From an uncultured Lachnospiraceae bacterium (GTDB lineage Bacteria > Bacillota > Clostridia > Lachnospirales > Lachnospiraceae): a DNA stretch of 32,219 bases. The stretch covers positions 1 to 32,219 of the forward strand of contig CAOKWI010000053.1 of assembly GCA_948473115.1 (NCBI GenBank), written 5' to 3'. A program made the translations under genes and the position numbers. Below are positions 15,625 to 23,633 of this stretch, piece after piece. The notes under the pieces are model-generated. The model was not told the origin of the DNA and ran no database searches. It saw only the letters and a program-made list of their open reading frames with translations. Within the stretch, counting starts at the first letter, position 1, and every line of letters begins with the position of its first letter.

Positions 15625-15653
15625 TTGTCCTCTGCCCTGATTCTTGCTATAGT
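15625..15653 (+). promoter_or_regulatory. Sigma-A-type promoter of the ABC exporter gene
   Basis: TTGTCC (15625-15630), a 17-bp spacer and TATAGT (15648-15653) lie about 50 bp before the gene. The spacer end and -10 region (CTGATTCTTGCTATAGTATA) recur almost unchanged near 17463. Confidence 0.6.
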
Positions 15654-15703
15654 ATATGCAGAAATGGATGACATGCGGAAACAAGATGCAGGAGGGACAA
15701 TAC

Positions 15704-17380
15704 ATGTTCAAAAAAATACTGAAAAGGAACAAATACAAGCTTCTGGTCAGCCTGATCCCGGTAGTGATCGTTGGCATTATGGCTCCCCTGCGTTCTTATA
15801 TCATGCAGCTTCTGATCGATTCCTCAGATTACAGGGAACTGCTGAAAATGTGCCTGATCGCCGTTGTTTTCAGCGTAGGAGTATTCGTGTTTGAATGGAT
15901 CAGCAAGAAGAGCCAGGCAATGATGGTGCGAAAGATCGAAAAAGACCTGCGCGATCAGCTGATGCAGAAACTGTTTACGATCTCCGCCAGCCAGTTTGAG
16001 CAAAAGGGGCTGGCATATTATCTGTCCAAATTCACCACGGACATTAAAATCATATTGGATGACGGGATCAACAATGTATATGGCATGATCATGCAGTCTG
16101 TCTTCATGGTGGTGGCCGTCCTATATCTGCTCTGTGTGGAACCGTTCATTTTGCTGATTGTCGCCGCAGTCAGTATGGTACAGTTCGGGGTTCCGAATCT
16201 GCTGAAAAAGAAGATCGGTTCCGCCAGGAAAGAGTATACGGAAGCCCTCGAGGTTTATCTGGACGGGGTAAAAAACGATCTTGGCGGTCACAAGGTCATA
16301 AGAACCTTTGACGCCGTGAAGCAGATTTTGGAAAAACAGGGAAAGCTGAGTGATTTCGTATCCAGGAAAAACGAATATTCCTCAAAGACTCTGTATTGGG
16401 CGCAGGCGTTAGCCTCCTTTGTAAACAACGGAGCTTTCCTCATTGTCCTGGGAAGCTGCATGTTCTTTGCCATAACCGGCAGGATTTCCGTCGGCGAAGT
16501 AATCGCGATCACAAACATGATGAATTTCGTTTTAGCCCCCTGTAAGACAATCTCCAACGGAATGATCCAGTTAAAGGCAATGGAAAAGGTTAAGACGGAG
16601 CTGGAGGCTTTGCTGGAGCAGGAAAGCGAAAGCAGAAATAAAAAGGAAATACAGGAAAGCATTCAGGAAATCTGTCTGAATGACGTCACCCAGGAAATCA
16701 GCGAAAGCTTTTCCCTGCGCCATCTGACGCTCACCTTTGAGAAAGGTAAAAAATATGCCATTGTCGGCAAAAGCGGAAGCGGCAAGTCAAGCGTTATAAA
16801 GCTGCTTACGGAATACGGCGCGGATTATACGGGCCGTATCCTGATCGACGGGCAGGAGCTGTCAGGACTGAACAGGGAAAGTATCATGCATGTATGTCCT
16901 GTCTGCTATCAGCAGACCTACCTTTTCAACGATACGGTTTTCCATAATGTGACATTATACCAGGATTTCTCCAGAGAACAGGTGTCGGAGGCATTGCGGA
17001 AGGCAGGCATCTATGATACCATTCAAAGGCTTCCTGAGGGAATCGACGAAAAGATTCAGGAAAACGGGACAAACTTTTCAGGCGGCGAGCTGCAGCGGAT
17101 TGCTTTGGCAAGACTGTTTTTAAGGAATAAGGCGATGACCTTTCTCGATGAGATTACGTCGGGACTTGACAATGCCACCGCCTATGAAATTGAAAAGAGA
17201 CTGCTGGATGAAGACATGACCATTATTAACATCACCCACAGATACCATAAAACCCTCCTCCAGAAATACAATGAAATCCTTGTGATGGAGGCCGGTGAAA
17301 TTGTGGAAAGAGGAAGCTTTGACGCGCTGATGGAACAGGAGGGGAAATTTTTCAGTCTATACAAAATACTCAGCGAATAA
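15704..17380 (+). CDS. ABC transporter, fused permease and ATP-binding protein (exporter half-transporter)
   Basis: A 558-residue type I exporter. Transmembrane segments occupy about residues 12-300. The nucleotide-binding domain (about 330-555) has Walker A VGKSGSGKSS (355-363), Q-loop region VCYQQTYLF, signature FSGGELQR, Walker B MTFLDEITSGLD and switch histidine INITHR. It should act as a dimer exporting a peptide, lipid or drug; the sequence does not give the substrate. GGAGGG lies 7 bp before the ATG at 15704, so in-frame ATGs up to 48 bp upstream are not preferred. Such half-transporters are often paired. Here the partner is absent, but an unused promoter copy lies just downstream. Confidence 0.9.
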   Translation: MFKKILKRNKYKLLVSLIPVVIVGIMAPLRSYIMQLLIDSSDYRELLKMCLIAVVFSVGVFVFEWISKKSQAMMVRKIEKDLRDQLMQKLFTISASQFEQKGLAYYLSKFTTDIKIILDDGINNVYGMIMQSVFMVVAVLYLLCVEPFILLIVAAVSMVQFGVPNLLKKKIGSARKEYTEALEVYLDGVKNDLGGHKVIRTFDAVKQILEKQGKLSDFVSRKNEYSSKTLYWAQALASFVNNGAFLIVLGSCMFFAITGRISVGEVIAITNMMNFVLAPCKTISNGMIQLKAMEKVKTELEALLEQESESRNKKEIQESIQEICLNDVTQEISESFSLRHLTLTFEKGKKYAIVGKSGSGKSSVIKLLTEYGADYTGRILIDGQELSGLNRESIMHVCPVCYQQTYLFNDTVFHNVTLYQDFSREQVSEALRKAGIYDTIQRLPEGIDEKIQENGTNFSGGELQRIALARLFLRNKAMTFLDEITSGLDNATAYEIEKRLLDEDMTIINITHRYHKTLLQKYNEILVMEAGEIVERGSFDALMEQEGKFFSLYKILSE

Positions 17381-17390
17381 AACCGAGTGC

Positions 17391-17410
17391 TGCCGGGATA
17401 AGACCCGGCA
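17391..17410 (+). terminator. Hairpin after the ABC exporter gene
   Basis: TGCCGGG and CCCGGCA form a perfect 7-bp stem with a 6-nt loop, 10 bp after the stop. The T-tract is weak, so termination efficiency is uncertain. Confidence 0.5.
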
Positions 17411-17451
17411 TATCTGTCCCTGCAGAACAAGCACGAGAAGCATAACACTTC

Positions 17452-17480
17452 TTGAAATTTGCACTGATTTTTGCTATCAT
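17452..17480 (+). promoter_or_regulatory. Orphan promoter resembling the ABC exporter promoter
   Basis: TTGAAA (17452-17457), a 17-bp spacer and TATCAT (17475-17480). Over 40 bp it agrees at about 30 positions with the promoter at 15625-15653. It points into the 3' end of the convergent SpeE-like gene, and no plus-strand gene follows. Confidence 0.45.
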
Positions 17481-17495
17481 ATATACGGAAAGCAG

Positions 17496-19112
17496 TCACA
17501 GCAGACTGTCCAGCACCCCCTGAATCCCCTTCTCCTCAAAGAGCGTCTTATAATAATACACCTCGTCCATAATCAGGTCGTCGATCACACGCATCCCCAG
17601 CAGCTCCACCGGCGCCTTGTCATCGGTCATCAGATAATCTCCCGCTTCGTAGGCCGTGAGACCTGCGAAGACCCTCTCCATCATGTCCGACAGATCCTGG
17701 TTCTCCAGCTTTCCAAGCCCCGCCGCCAGGTTGTCTTTCATGTCCGAATTATTGGACGCAAAAAGCTCCCGGTTGGTGGAGCCCTGGACGTCTATGGTGT
17801 ACACCCGGTCAAATACCGAGGCAATGGTATCCGCAAGATACTGATTGATATTGCCCTCTTCTCTTCCCCGCATGTTCATATTCACCACCATCACTCCGTC
17901 CTCCGCCAGGTGCTCTTTCACCAGCGTGAAAAATTCCACCGAGGACATCTGGAAGGGTATGGTGATATCCTGATAGGCATCCACCATGATCACGTCATAT
18001 TTCTCATCCACCGCATTCAGATACGCCCTGCCGTCATAAGTGGTAACAGGCACCGACTCCGGCAGTTCAAAATATTCCCTGGCCAGATCGGTGATCTTCT
18101 CATCGATCTCCACTCCCTCTATGTCCATATCCCCGAAATAGCGGCTGCACTGGGTGGCGTAGGTTCCCGTGCCCATGCCGAGGATCAGCACGCTGCAGTC
18201 CCCCGGCTGCTCCTGCCCCGCCATCAGCGGCGCCGCCATGGCATAGTCGTAATACATCCCCGTCAGAGCCTGTTCCTTCACCAGCACCGACTGGACGCCA
18301 AACAAAACGTTAGTGGACAGGATTACCCTGCGGCTGTCCTCCTTTACCTGTAAATAATTGTAGATCGATTCTCCCTCGTAAGTCAGATCACTCTCCCAGA
18401 AAGCGAAACGGCTGGAAGCCCCAAGGATGCAGCACACCAGGAACAGGGCCGACGCCGACACGCTTTTCACCGCCCCCGCCCTCCTGCTCACAAAGTAGAC
18501 AATACACAGTACCAGAAGGATCCCCGCAAAGATCAGGAAGGTAACGGAGGTGCCCACCGCCGGTATGGTGACGAAGGTGGGTACAAAGGTGCCGATGATG
18601 CTTCCGATGGTGTTAAACGCCCCCAGGGTCCCCACGATCTTCCCGCTGTCCTCCAGGCTGTCCACGGAATATTTTGCCAGCGAGGGCGTCACCGTGCCCA
18701 GCAGGAACAGCGGAAAGACAAAAATGATAATACACGCCGCAAAAGCCGCCCAGATCAGGAAATTACTGTTTACCGCCAGGATCAGCAGGGCGGAGATGCC
18801 AAGGATAACATACTTTCCTGCCACGGGTATGGCGGCAATCCACACCGCGGCGATCAGGATCCTTCCATAGAGCCTGTCCGGATCCGGCTTTTTGTCCGCG
18901 CTCCTGCCGCCATATACATTTCCCAGCGCCATGGCGATCATGATGGTGCCGATAATGATGGTCCACACGATCTGGGACGAACTGAAATAAGGCGCCAACA
19001 GCCTGCTGGCGCCCAGTTCCACAGCCATAACGGACATTCCCGCGAAAAATTCCGTCAGATATAAGAACAGCCTGTTCTTCAAAATAGGGGATCTGTTTAC
19101 AGTTTCTGCCAT
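17496..19112 (-). CDS. Multi-pass membrane protein with spermidine-synthase-like methyltransferase-fold domain
   Basis: A 538-residue protein. Residues 15-230 hold about seven transmembrane segments with the polytopic SpeE pattern (MAVELGASRLLAPYFSSSQIVW, GTVTPSLAKYSVDSLEDSGKIVGTLGAFNTIGSIIGTF). Residues 245-500 are a Rossmann domain with LILGMGTGTYA (310-319), GVEIDEKI (333-340), TTYDGRAYL and YDVIMVDAY. In true aminopropyltransferases the last motif carries D-S-T-D-P; here it is VDAYQDITIPF, so spermidine synthase activity is doubtful. The start overlaps the end of the CobD-like gene by 16 bp, indicating an operon. The substrate is unknown. Confidence 0.85.
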   Translation of the reverse strand: MAETVNRSPILKNRLFLYLTEFFAGMSVMAVELGASRLLAPYFSSSQIVWTIIIGTIMIAMALGNVYGGRSADKKPDPDRLYGRILIAAVWIAAIPVAGKYVILGISALLILAVNSNFLIWAAFAACIIIFVFPLFLLGTVTPSLAKYSVDSLEDSGKIVGTLGAFNTIGSIIGTFVPTFVTIPAVGTSVTFLIFAGILLVLCIVYFVSRRAGAVKSVSASALFLVCCILGASSRFAFWESDLTYEGESIYNYLQVKEDSRRVILSTNVLFGVQSVLVKEQALTGMYYDYAMAAPLMAGQEQPGDCSVLILGMGTGTYATQCSRYFGDMDIEGVEIDEKITDLAREYFELPESVPVTTYDGRAYLNAVDEKYDVIMVDAYQDITIPFQMSSVEFFTLVKEHLAEDGVMVVNMNMRGREEGNINQYLADTIASVFDRVYTIDVQGSTNRELFASNNSDMKDNLAAGLGKLENQDLSDMMERVFAGLTAYEAGDYLMTDDKAPVELLGMRVIDDLIMDEVYYYKTLFEEKGIQGVLDSLL

Positions 19113-20143
19113 GTTTCTATCAGCCTCCTGTTTTCCTTTCTGGTGCGCACGGCAATCCGGAAATACTTGTTGGACAAATTCCTGAAATTGCCGCAGCTTC
19201 GAATCAGGATGCCCTCCTGCTGCAAGCGCTTCGCCAGATCCGGCCTTGCCTGGAACAGGATAAAGTTTGCGTGGGTGGGATAAACCTTATCCGCCAGCCC
19301 GTCCCTGAGCGCATCGCACAGATAAGTCCGCTCCCTGGCGATCAGCAGTCTTGTCTTTTCCACATAATCCTTATCCCGCAGCGCCGCGACCCCCGCAAGC
19401 TGCGCCGGCAGGGAAGTATTCCAGGGCTGCATGCTGCTGCGCACCGCGCTCAAAATAGTGCTGTTGCCGCTGAGCATATATCCCAGCCGCATCCCCGGCA
19501 TGCCGAACAGCTTGGTGAAGGCCCGAAGGACGATCAGTCTGGAGAATCTGCCCATCATGCGTTTCATGCTGTAATTTTCCTCATCCGGCAGAAAAGGCAG
19601 AAAGCATTCATCCACACACAGCCAGGTTCCCGTGGCTTCACACTTTGCCGCGATACGAAACAGCAGGGACTGCTCCGTCATCTGCCCTGTGGGATTGTTG
19701 GGATTACAGATGAACACGATATCCGTGTCCTCCTCGATGGCCGCCAGAATGGAATCCGGCGTCTGGAAGCAGTCCCTCTCCCGCAGATTCACAAATTCCG
19801 TCTGACCGCCCATGGCCTGTACCGCCCTGGCATATTCCTGAAAGGTAGGCGCCAGGGTGAGACATTTCCTGGGCTTCACAGCCACACAGAGGGCGTAGAT
19901 CAGCTCCGCGGATCCGTTCCCAAGCAGTACGTTCTCTGCGTGTACCTTTTCCCACGCCGCCAGTTCCCGGCATAACTCCTCTCCCCGGTAATCGGGGTAC
20001 TGTCCCGACAGCTTAACCCCTCTGACCGCCTCGCCGATGCTCCGCCTGGGCATTCCAAGAGGATTGCTGTTCACAGAAAAATCCAATGCCACCGGATTAT
20101 GGTAAATATCCCCGCCATGCAAGTATTCCGCTTTATCTTTCAT
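19097..20143 (-). CDS. PLP-dependent class I/II aminotransferase-fold enzyme, CobD-like
   Basis: A 348-residue fold-type I PLP enzyme. The N-terminal HGGDIY ... LDFSVNSNPLG is typical of CobD (threonine-phosphate decarboxylase) and its relatives. Other motifs are GNGSAELIYAL, APTFQEY, ICNPNNPTGQ, VDECF (D178) and the PLP lysine in AFTKLFGMPGMRLGY (K211), with a C-terminal Arg in FRIAVRTRKEN. Histidinol-phosphate aminotransferase is the main alternative. No cobalamin or histidine genes are nearby, so the substrate is open. GGAGG lies 8 bp before the ATG at 20143; a GTG 27 bp further upstream overlaps that site. It is translated just ahead of, and overlapping, the membrane SpeE-like gene, suggesting a joint pathway. 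Confidence 0.82.
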   Translation of the reverse strand: MKDKAEYLHGGDIYHNPVALDFSVNSNPLGMPRRSIGEAVRGVKLSGQYPDYRGEELCRELAAWEKVHAENVLLGNGSAELIYALCVAVKPRKCLTLAPTFQEYARAVQAMGGQTEFVNLRERDCFQTPDSILAAIEEDTDIVFICNPNNPTGQMTEQSLLFRIAAKCEATGTWLCVDECFLPFLPDEENYSMKRMMGRFSRLIVLRAFTKLFGMPGMRLGYMLSGNSTILSAVRSSMQPWNTSLPAQLAGVAALRDKDYVEKTRLLIARERTYLCDALRDGLADKVYPTHANFILFQARPDLAKRLQQEGILIRSCGNFRNLSNKYFRIAVRTRKENRRLIETWQKL

Positions 20144-20177
20144 ACCGTTCACCTCCGGACCTGAAAACACTGTGTTT

Positions 20178-20268
20178 GTGAACTGTTACGTTTACTATAT
20201 CATACACCATTTTCCGCCTTAAAGCAAATGTAACAGCCGGACTTGCCCATTCATTTGTAACAGTTCAG
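20178..20268. repeat. Facing ends of two decayed GTAACAGTTCAG elements
   Basis: A right end GTGAACTGTTAC (20178-20189) is followed by a left end GTAACAGTTCAG (20257-20268). A third GTAACAG lies at 20230. The orientation is back-to-back, so these are fragments of two copies rather than one element. The CobD-like gene's promoter lies in the interval between them. Confidence 0.5.
20199..20227 (-). promoter_or_regulatory. Promoter of the CobD-like/SpeE-like operon
   Basis: On the minus strand TTGCTT (20222-20227), a 17-bp spacer and TATGAT (20199-20204). Transcription would start near 20192, next to the repeat end at 20189, about 50 bases before the chosen start codon. Confidence 0.55.
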
Positions 20269-20314
20269 GCTACTTCTCCCTCCGTGACCGGTAACAGGCC
20301 TTCTTATGAAGGCT

Positions 20315-20788
20315 TTACGCACAGAAACCGCGAGGCGGTTTCCCCCTCTTCAACCAACTTTTCACAGCCGCGGCCGCCAGGCTGACAGGTCTGCGCACCG
20401 GCCTCATCAGAAGCCATATGGAACAGGGCAGCCTGTAGGACAGCGAGCGCACGTCTATCTCTTTTCCGTTCCGGATCAGAGCGACCATCCTTCCCCTGAT
20501 CTGATCCGGGCGCAGGGGGCCCTCGATCTCGGTCTGGTTGTCGCCCACCATGTAGAATCCCTTTTCATCCTTCCTGCAGATTCTGTGGATCACCAGAATA
20601 CCCCCGTCGCGCCGGTACAGCGCCACGTCGCCCCGTTTCAGCTTTGCGGGATCCTCCTTCTGCACGATCACCGCATCCCTTCCCGGCACGATCACCGGAT
20701 ACATACTATAACCCTGAGGGCTGATCTGCACCGCATTTCCCGACTCCAATAATTCCTCGATATTCTGTCCCTGAAATCCGCTTTCCAT
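20315..20788 (-). CDS. S24/S26-family peptidase-like protein (SipW-type motifs, no N-terminal anchor)
   Basis: A 157-residue protein with the serine box SPQGYSMYPVI (S28), the strand VIVQKEDPAKLKRGDVALYRR, the histidine box ILVIHRICR (H68) and the MVGDNQTEIEGP turn. A Ser/His arrangement in place of Ser/Lys is characteristic of SipW/ER-type signal peptidases. Unlike signal peptidases, no transmembrane segment precedes the serine; only a weakly hydrophobic, basic C-terminal segment (about 125-150) could touch the membrane. It may be a soluble member such as those found near peptide-modification loci. GGGAG lies 6 bp before the ATG at 20788; the ATG 18 bp upstream has no such site. It lies between a phosphoesterase and the CobD-like gene on the same strand. 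Confidence 0.78.
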   Translation of the reverse strand: MESGFQGQNIEELLESGNAVQISPQGYSMYPVIVPGRDAVIVQKEDPAKLKRGDVALYRRDGGILVIHRICRKDEKGFYMVGDNQTEIEGPLRPDQIRGRMVALIRNGKEIDVRSLSYRLPCSIWLLMRPVRRPVSLAAAAVKSWLKRGKPPRGFCA

Positions 20789-20813
20789 CCCGATCTCCCG
20801 TTTCATGAAAGGA

Positions 20814-20840
20814 AACAGGATAGCATAAGGCTATCCTGTT
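20814..20840 (-). terminator. Perfect 11-bp hairpin between phosphoesterase and peptidase genes
   Basis: AACAGGATAGC and GCTATCCTGTT pair around a 5-nt loop, 6 bp beyond the phosphoesterase stop. On the minus strand a short pyrimidine tail follows, so it could terminate or attenuate transcription before the peptidase gene. Confidence 0.6.
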
Positions 20841-20846
20841 GAGCTG

Positions 20847-21449
20847 TTATTGCTGCAAGTCTATATCAAAGATATACTTTTCAAAGGCATTCACGACCTG
20901 TGTTTCATTGTAGCTGGACAGGCGCGGAAATTTCCTCCCGTAATTCATATGCACATGCCCGTGGATAAAATAAGCCGGCTTGTACTTGTCCATCAGATCC
21001 CGAAAGGCGTCAAATCCCCTGTGGGGCAGATCCTCGCCGTCATTTACCTGATAGGCGGGGGCATGAGCCACCAGAATGTCAAACCCCTTGTGCCGCCACA
21101 GCTTCCACCAGAGCTTCCGCACGCGCCTGCGCATCTCCTTCTGGGTATACTGATGGATACCGGGCTTATAGCGCACAGAGCCTCCCAGCCCCAGGATCCT
21201 TACTCCGTCATGCACATAAATGTCATCTTCAATGCTGATACAGCCGTCCGGCGGCACCTTCTCATACCTGTCATCATGATTCCCGTGCACATACAGAACC
21301 GGCGCATGGGTAAATGTGGCCAGGAAAGATAAATACTGCGGCTTCAGATCCCCGCAGGAAATAATCAGGTCGATTCCCTCCAGATAACTCCTGTCAAAAT
21401 AGTCCCACAACAATTCAGATTCGTGGTCAGCAATAGCCATAATTCTCAT
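20847..21449 (-). CDS. Calcineurin-like metallophosphoesterase
   Basis: A 200-residue cytosolic phosphoesterase with the full set of metal-binding motifs: MAIADHES (DxH), ISCGDLK (GD), YVHGNHDD (GNHD), LVAHAPAY and FIHGHVHMNYG (GHxH). These bind two metals in phosphodiesterases and protein phosphatases of this fold. A basic insertion, KEMRRRVRKLWWKLWRHKG, sits before the HAP motif. The substrate cannot be deduced. It follows the ParB/BMP gene by 64 bp on the same strand. The ribosome binding site is weak. Confidence 0.9.
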   Translation of the reverse strand: MRIMAIADHESELLWDYFDRSYLEGIDLIISCGDLKPQYLSFLATFTHAPVLYVHGNHDDRYEKVPPDGCISIEDDIYVHDGVRILGLGGSVRYKPGIHQYTQKEMRRRVRKLWWKLWRHKGFDILVAHAPAYQVNDGEDLPHRGFDAFRDLMDKYKPAYFIHGHVHMNYGRKFPRLSSYNETQVVNAFEKYIFDIDLQQ

Positions 21450-21513
21450 CAGACGTACCCGCTTCTCTCAAAATTTAATCATAACGCTTCTGCAGCGCTT
21501 CCTTTCTGCATCG

Positions 21514-23448
21514 TCAGGCATCCGTTTCCTGCGTCTTATCCAGTCCCTGCATCTTCGCCACCGCCTGGGCATTCTCCGTCAGGTCGGAGACCCTGGGGAT
21601 GCTGCCCACCACATTGTCCAGCAGCCAGTCCATGGTAATGATGTCCTGGGGCAGGATGACCTGACCGGAGGTATTCATGACCGCCCCGTCCTGGGCGCAC
21701 AGATCCCCGGAAAAGGGAATCAGGGTATCCGAACAGATATCATTGCGCAGCAGATCTACCAGGCGCTGTGTGCCCCGGGGCAGATCACGGGAGCAGATCA
21801 GATCCACCACACCTGCGGAGATTCCCCACCAGTAGCTGGTGGCACGGCTTCCCGCCGCGGCGTCCTCCTTCCAGGTGCCGTTCAGTATGATGCGGATGAT
21901 CTTTTCATACAGCTTTCCCCAATGCCAGGTGGTCATAGCCAGGTTATCGGGAGTTTCCCCGCTGACATAATAGAGTCCGAAATGCCGGGATGCCTTATCG
22001 GGGGACGTCATATCCAGTCCCATCACATAATTGATCTCGGGATCCTCCTTGATCTTCACAGTGTGCTCCTTCAAGGTGCTCCAGTCCAGATAGACCTTCG
22101 CATGAGGATTCACCATCCTGGCGCCCATGGCAAAGGCATTGATGTTAGCCGCCATCCCGTAGATCGGATAATCTGCAATGTATCCAAGCTTGTTTGTCGT
22201 GGTCATGGAGCCAGCGATAATGCCTGCCAGGAACTTTGCCTCGTACATCCTGGCATAATAAGTCCGCAGGGTCGGATGCGATGTATTCAGGGAGCAGTTC
22301 AGGATCTTCACCTCAGGATAGTTCGCCGCGATCTTCAAGCTTGCGGGCATCATCACCGGAGAAGTGGTAAACAGCACATTATAGCCGTCCCTGACAGCCT
22401 GCTCCATACATTCCAGATCGTTCTCGCCCGCCACAATGTTCTCAAAGGAAGCGGTCTCAATCTGTCCGGGAAATACATTTTCCAGATACAGCCGCCCCAG
22501 TTCATGGCTGTAGGTCCAGCTGGAGGTTCTGTGGGTCTTTTCATATAAAAAGGCAATCTTTACATTGTTCCCGTTGTCCGGCCGGATCAGGTTCAGCAGA
22601 TTCTTGTAAAGGTTCGGGGAGGTATCCTCCTGGGGCGGTTCCATGCGGAGCTCTATGGACTGCTCCTCCGTCAGCACCACAAATTCATCCCATACCTTGG
22701 CAAGATCCCGCTTCATCTCCTGCGCGGACTTCTGCTTGGCTTCCTCATAGCCGAACACGGTGAGAAATGCAAGAAGCGCGTCACCCACAGTGATCGGCAG
22801 CTTGCCCCCGCCCTTTGCTTCAAAGGCCTTCCTGAAACGGGTGTAAACGGCATCAAACTCCTGACGGTCCTCGGAGGTCCACTTTTCCCCCTTAGGCGTC
22901 CCCACCTGCTCCAGGAACTGCGCAAACCGTCCCTTTTCACTGAAATAAATGGAATAGATGCCGGTGACCTCATAAAATTCCATAAATTCAAAGTAGATGG
23001 CGTTTTCCTTTGTGTCGCTCCGCTTGGGCACTACCCGGATCACAGAGCAGGGAACGCTGTAGGCGTCCAGGGATTTCAGCACACTGACACGCTTATTGCC
23101 CTCCAGCACGTAAAACCTTCCCATGAACTCATACGCCTTTATGGGGTCACGCAGTCCCTCCTCCAGCAGATTGGTATGCAAATTGATCCATTTGGACGCA
23201 AATTCCGTACCCGTATCCAGAAGCGGCATAAAATTAGACGCAAAGGAATTCGTGCGTCCCTTGGTCTTCGTCCCCACGATCAGTTCCAGAGGGATCTCGC
23301 AGAGCCCGATATTCACTTCATATTCCACCTTGGTGTAGGACAGAATCTCATCCAATACCGGCAGATAAGGGTAATCGCCCTTTGTCAGACGGGCGCGGTA
23401 TTCCTTCTGCCCTGACTTCAAGGCCATTGTATATTGTTCGTATGACAT
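21514..23448 (-). CDS. ParB-like N-terminal domain fused to a BMP/PnrA-type ligand-binding domain
   Basis: A 644-residue protein without signal peptide or lipobox. Residues 40-140 resemble a ParB/sulfiredoxin-type domain (PLELIVGTKTKGR ... GRFYVLEGNKRVSVLKSL, core 116-120). A helical linker (about 175-285) follows. From about 294 the sequence is a basic membrane protein (BMP/PnrA, nucleoside-binding) fold: VKIAFLYEKTHRTSSWTYSHELGR, GYNVLFTTSPVMM, KFLAGIIAGSMTTTNKLGYIADYPIYG, NAFAMGAR and VMGLDMTSPD. Secreted relatives of the C-terminal half are ABC-transporter binding proteins. Without an export signal this one is probably a cytosolic sensor of a nucleoside-like ligand (inference). AAGGAG lies 8 bp before the ATG. 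No transporter genes are adjacent. Confidence 0.82.
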   Translation of the reverse strand: MSYEQYTMALKSGQKEYRARLTKGDYPYLPVLDEILSYTKVEYEVNIGLCEIPLELIVGTKTKGRTNSFASNFMPLLDTGTEFASKWINLHTNLLEEGLRDPIKAYEFMGRFYVLEGNKRVSVLKSLDAYSVPCSVIRVVPKRSDTKENAIYFEFMEFYEVTGIYSIYFSEKGRFAQFLEQVGTPKGEKWTSEDRQEFDAVYTRFRKAFEAKGGGKLPITVGDALLAFLTVFGYEEAKQKSAQEMKRDLAKVWDEFVVLTEEQSIELRMEPPQEDTSPNLYKNLLNLIRPDNGNNVKIAFLYEKTHRTSSWTYSHELGRLYLENVFPGQIETASFENIVAGENDLECMEQAVRDGYNVLFTTSPVMMPASLKIAANYPEVKILNCSLNTSHPTLRTYYARMYEAKFLAGIIAGSMTTTNKLGYIADYPIYGMAANINAFAMGARMVNPHAKVYLDWSTLKEHTVKIKEDPEINYVMGLDMTSPDKASRHFGLYYVSGETPDNLAMTTWHWGKLYEKIIRIILNGTWKEDAAAGSRATSYWWGISAGVVDLICSRDLPRGTQRLVDLLRNDICSDTLIPFSGDLCAQDGAVMNTSGQVILPQDIITMDWLLDNVVGSIPRVSDLTENAQAVAKMQGLDKTQETDA

Positions 23449-23633
23449 ATAAGTCTCCTTCTCATTCCATTTCCCTGTGGTTTACAGTTTGGTGTAACTC
23501 CAGATCAGATCATATCATACTTTTACAGATTTTACCAGTGCACCCGCAATTTTTGATGCAAATTTGATGGAACGCTGTGCTACTCTGTTATTACGTACCA
23601 CACGTTCTATTTCATGAATCGGGAGATGTAAAA

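Noticed and set aside
17496..18500. Spermidine synthase (speE) as a firm name
   Set aside because: The Rossmann motifs are present, but the catalytic DSTDP-type motif is replaced and there is no decarboxylated-SAM source nearby.
19097..20143. Histidinol-phosphate aminotransferase (hisC)
   Set aside because: The N-terminal HGGDIY...DFSVNSNPLG is more like CobD, and no histidine genes are present. The name is left open.
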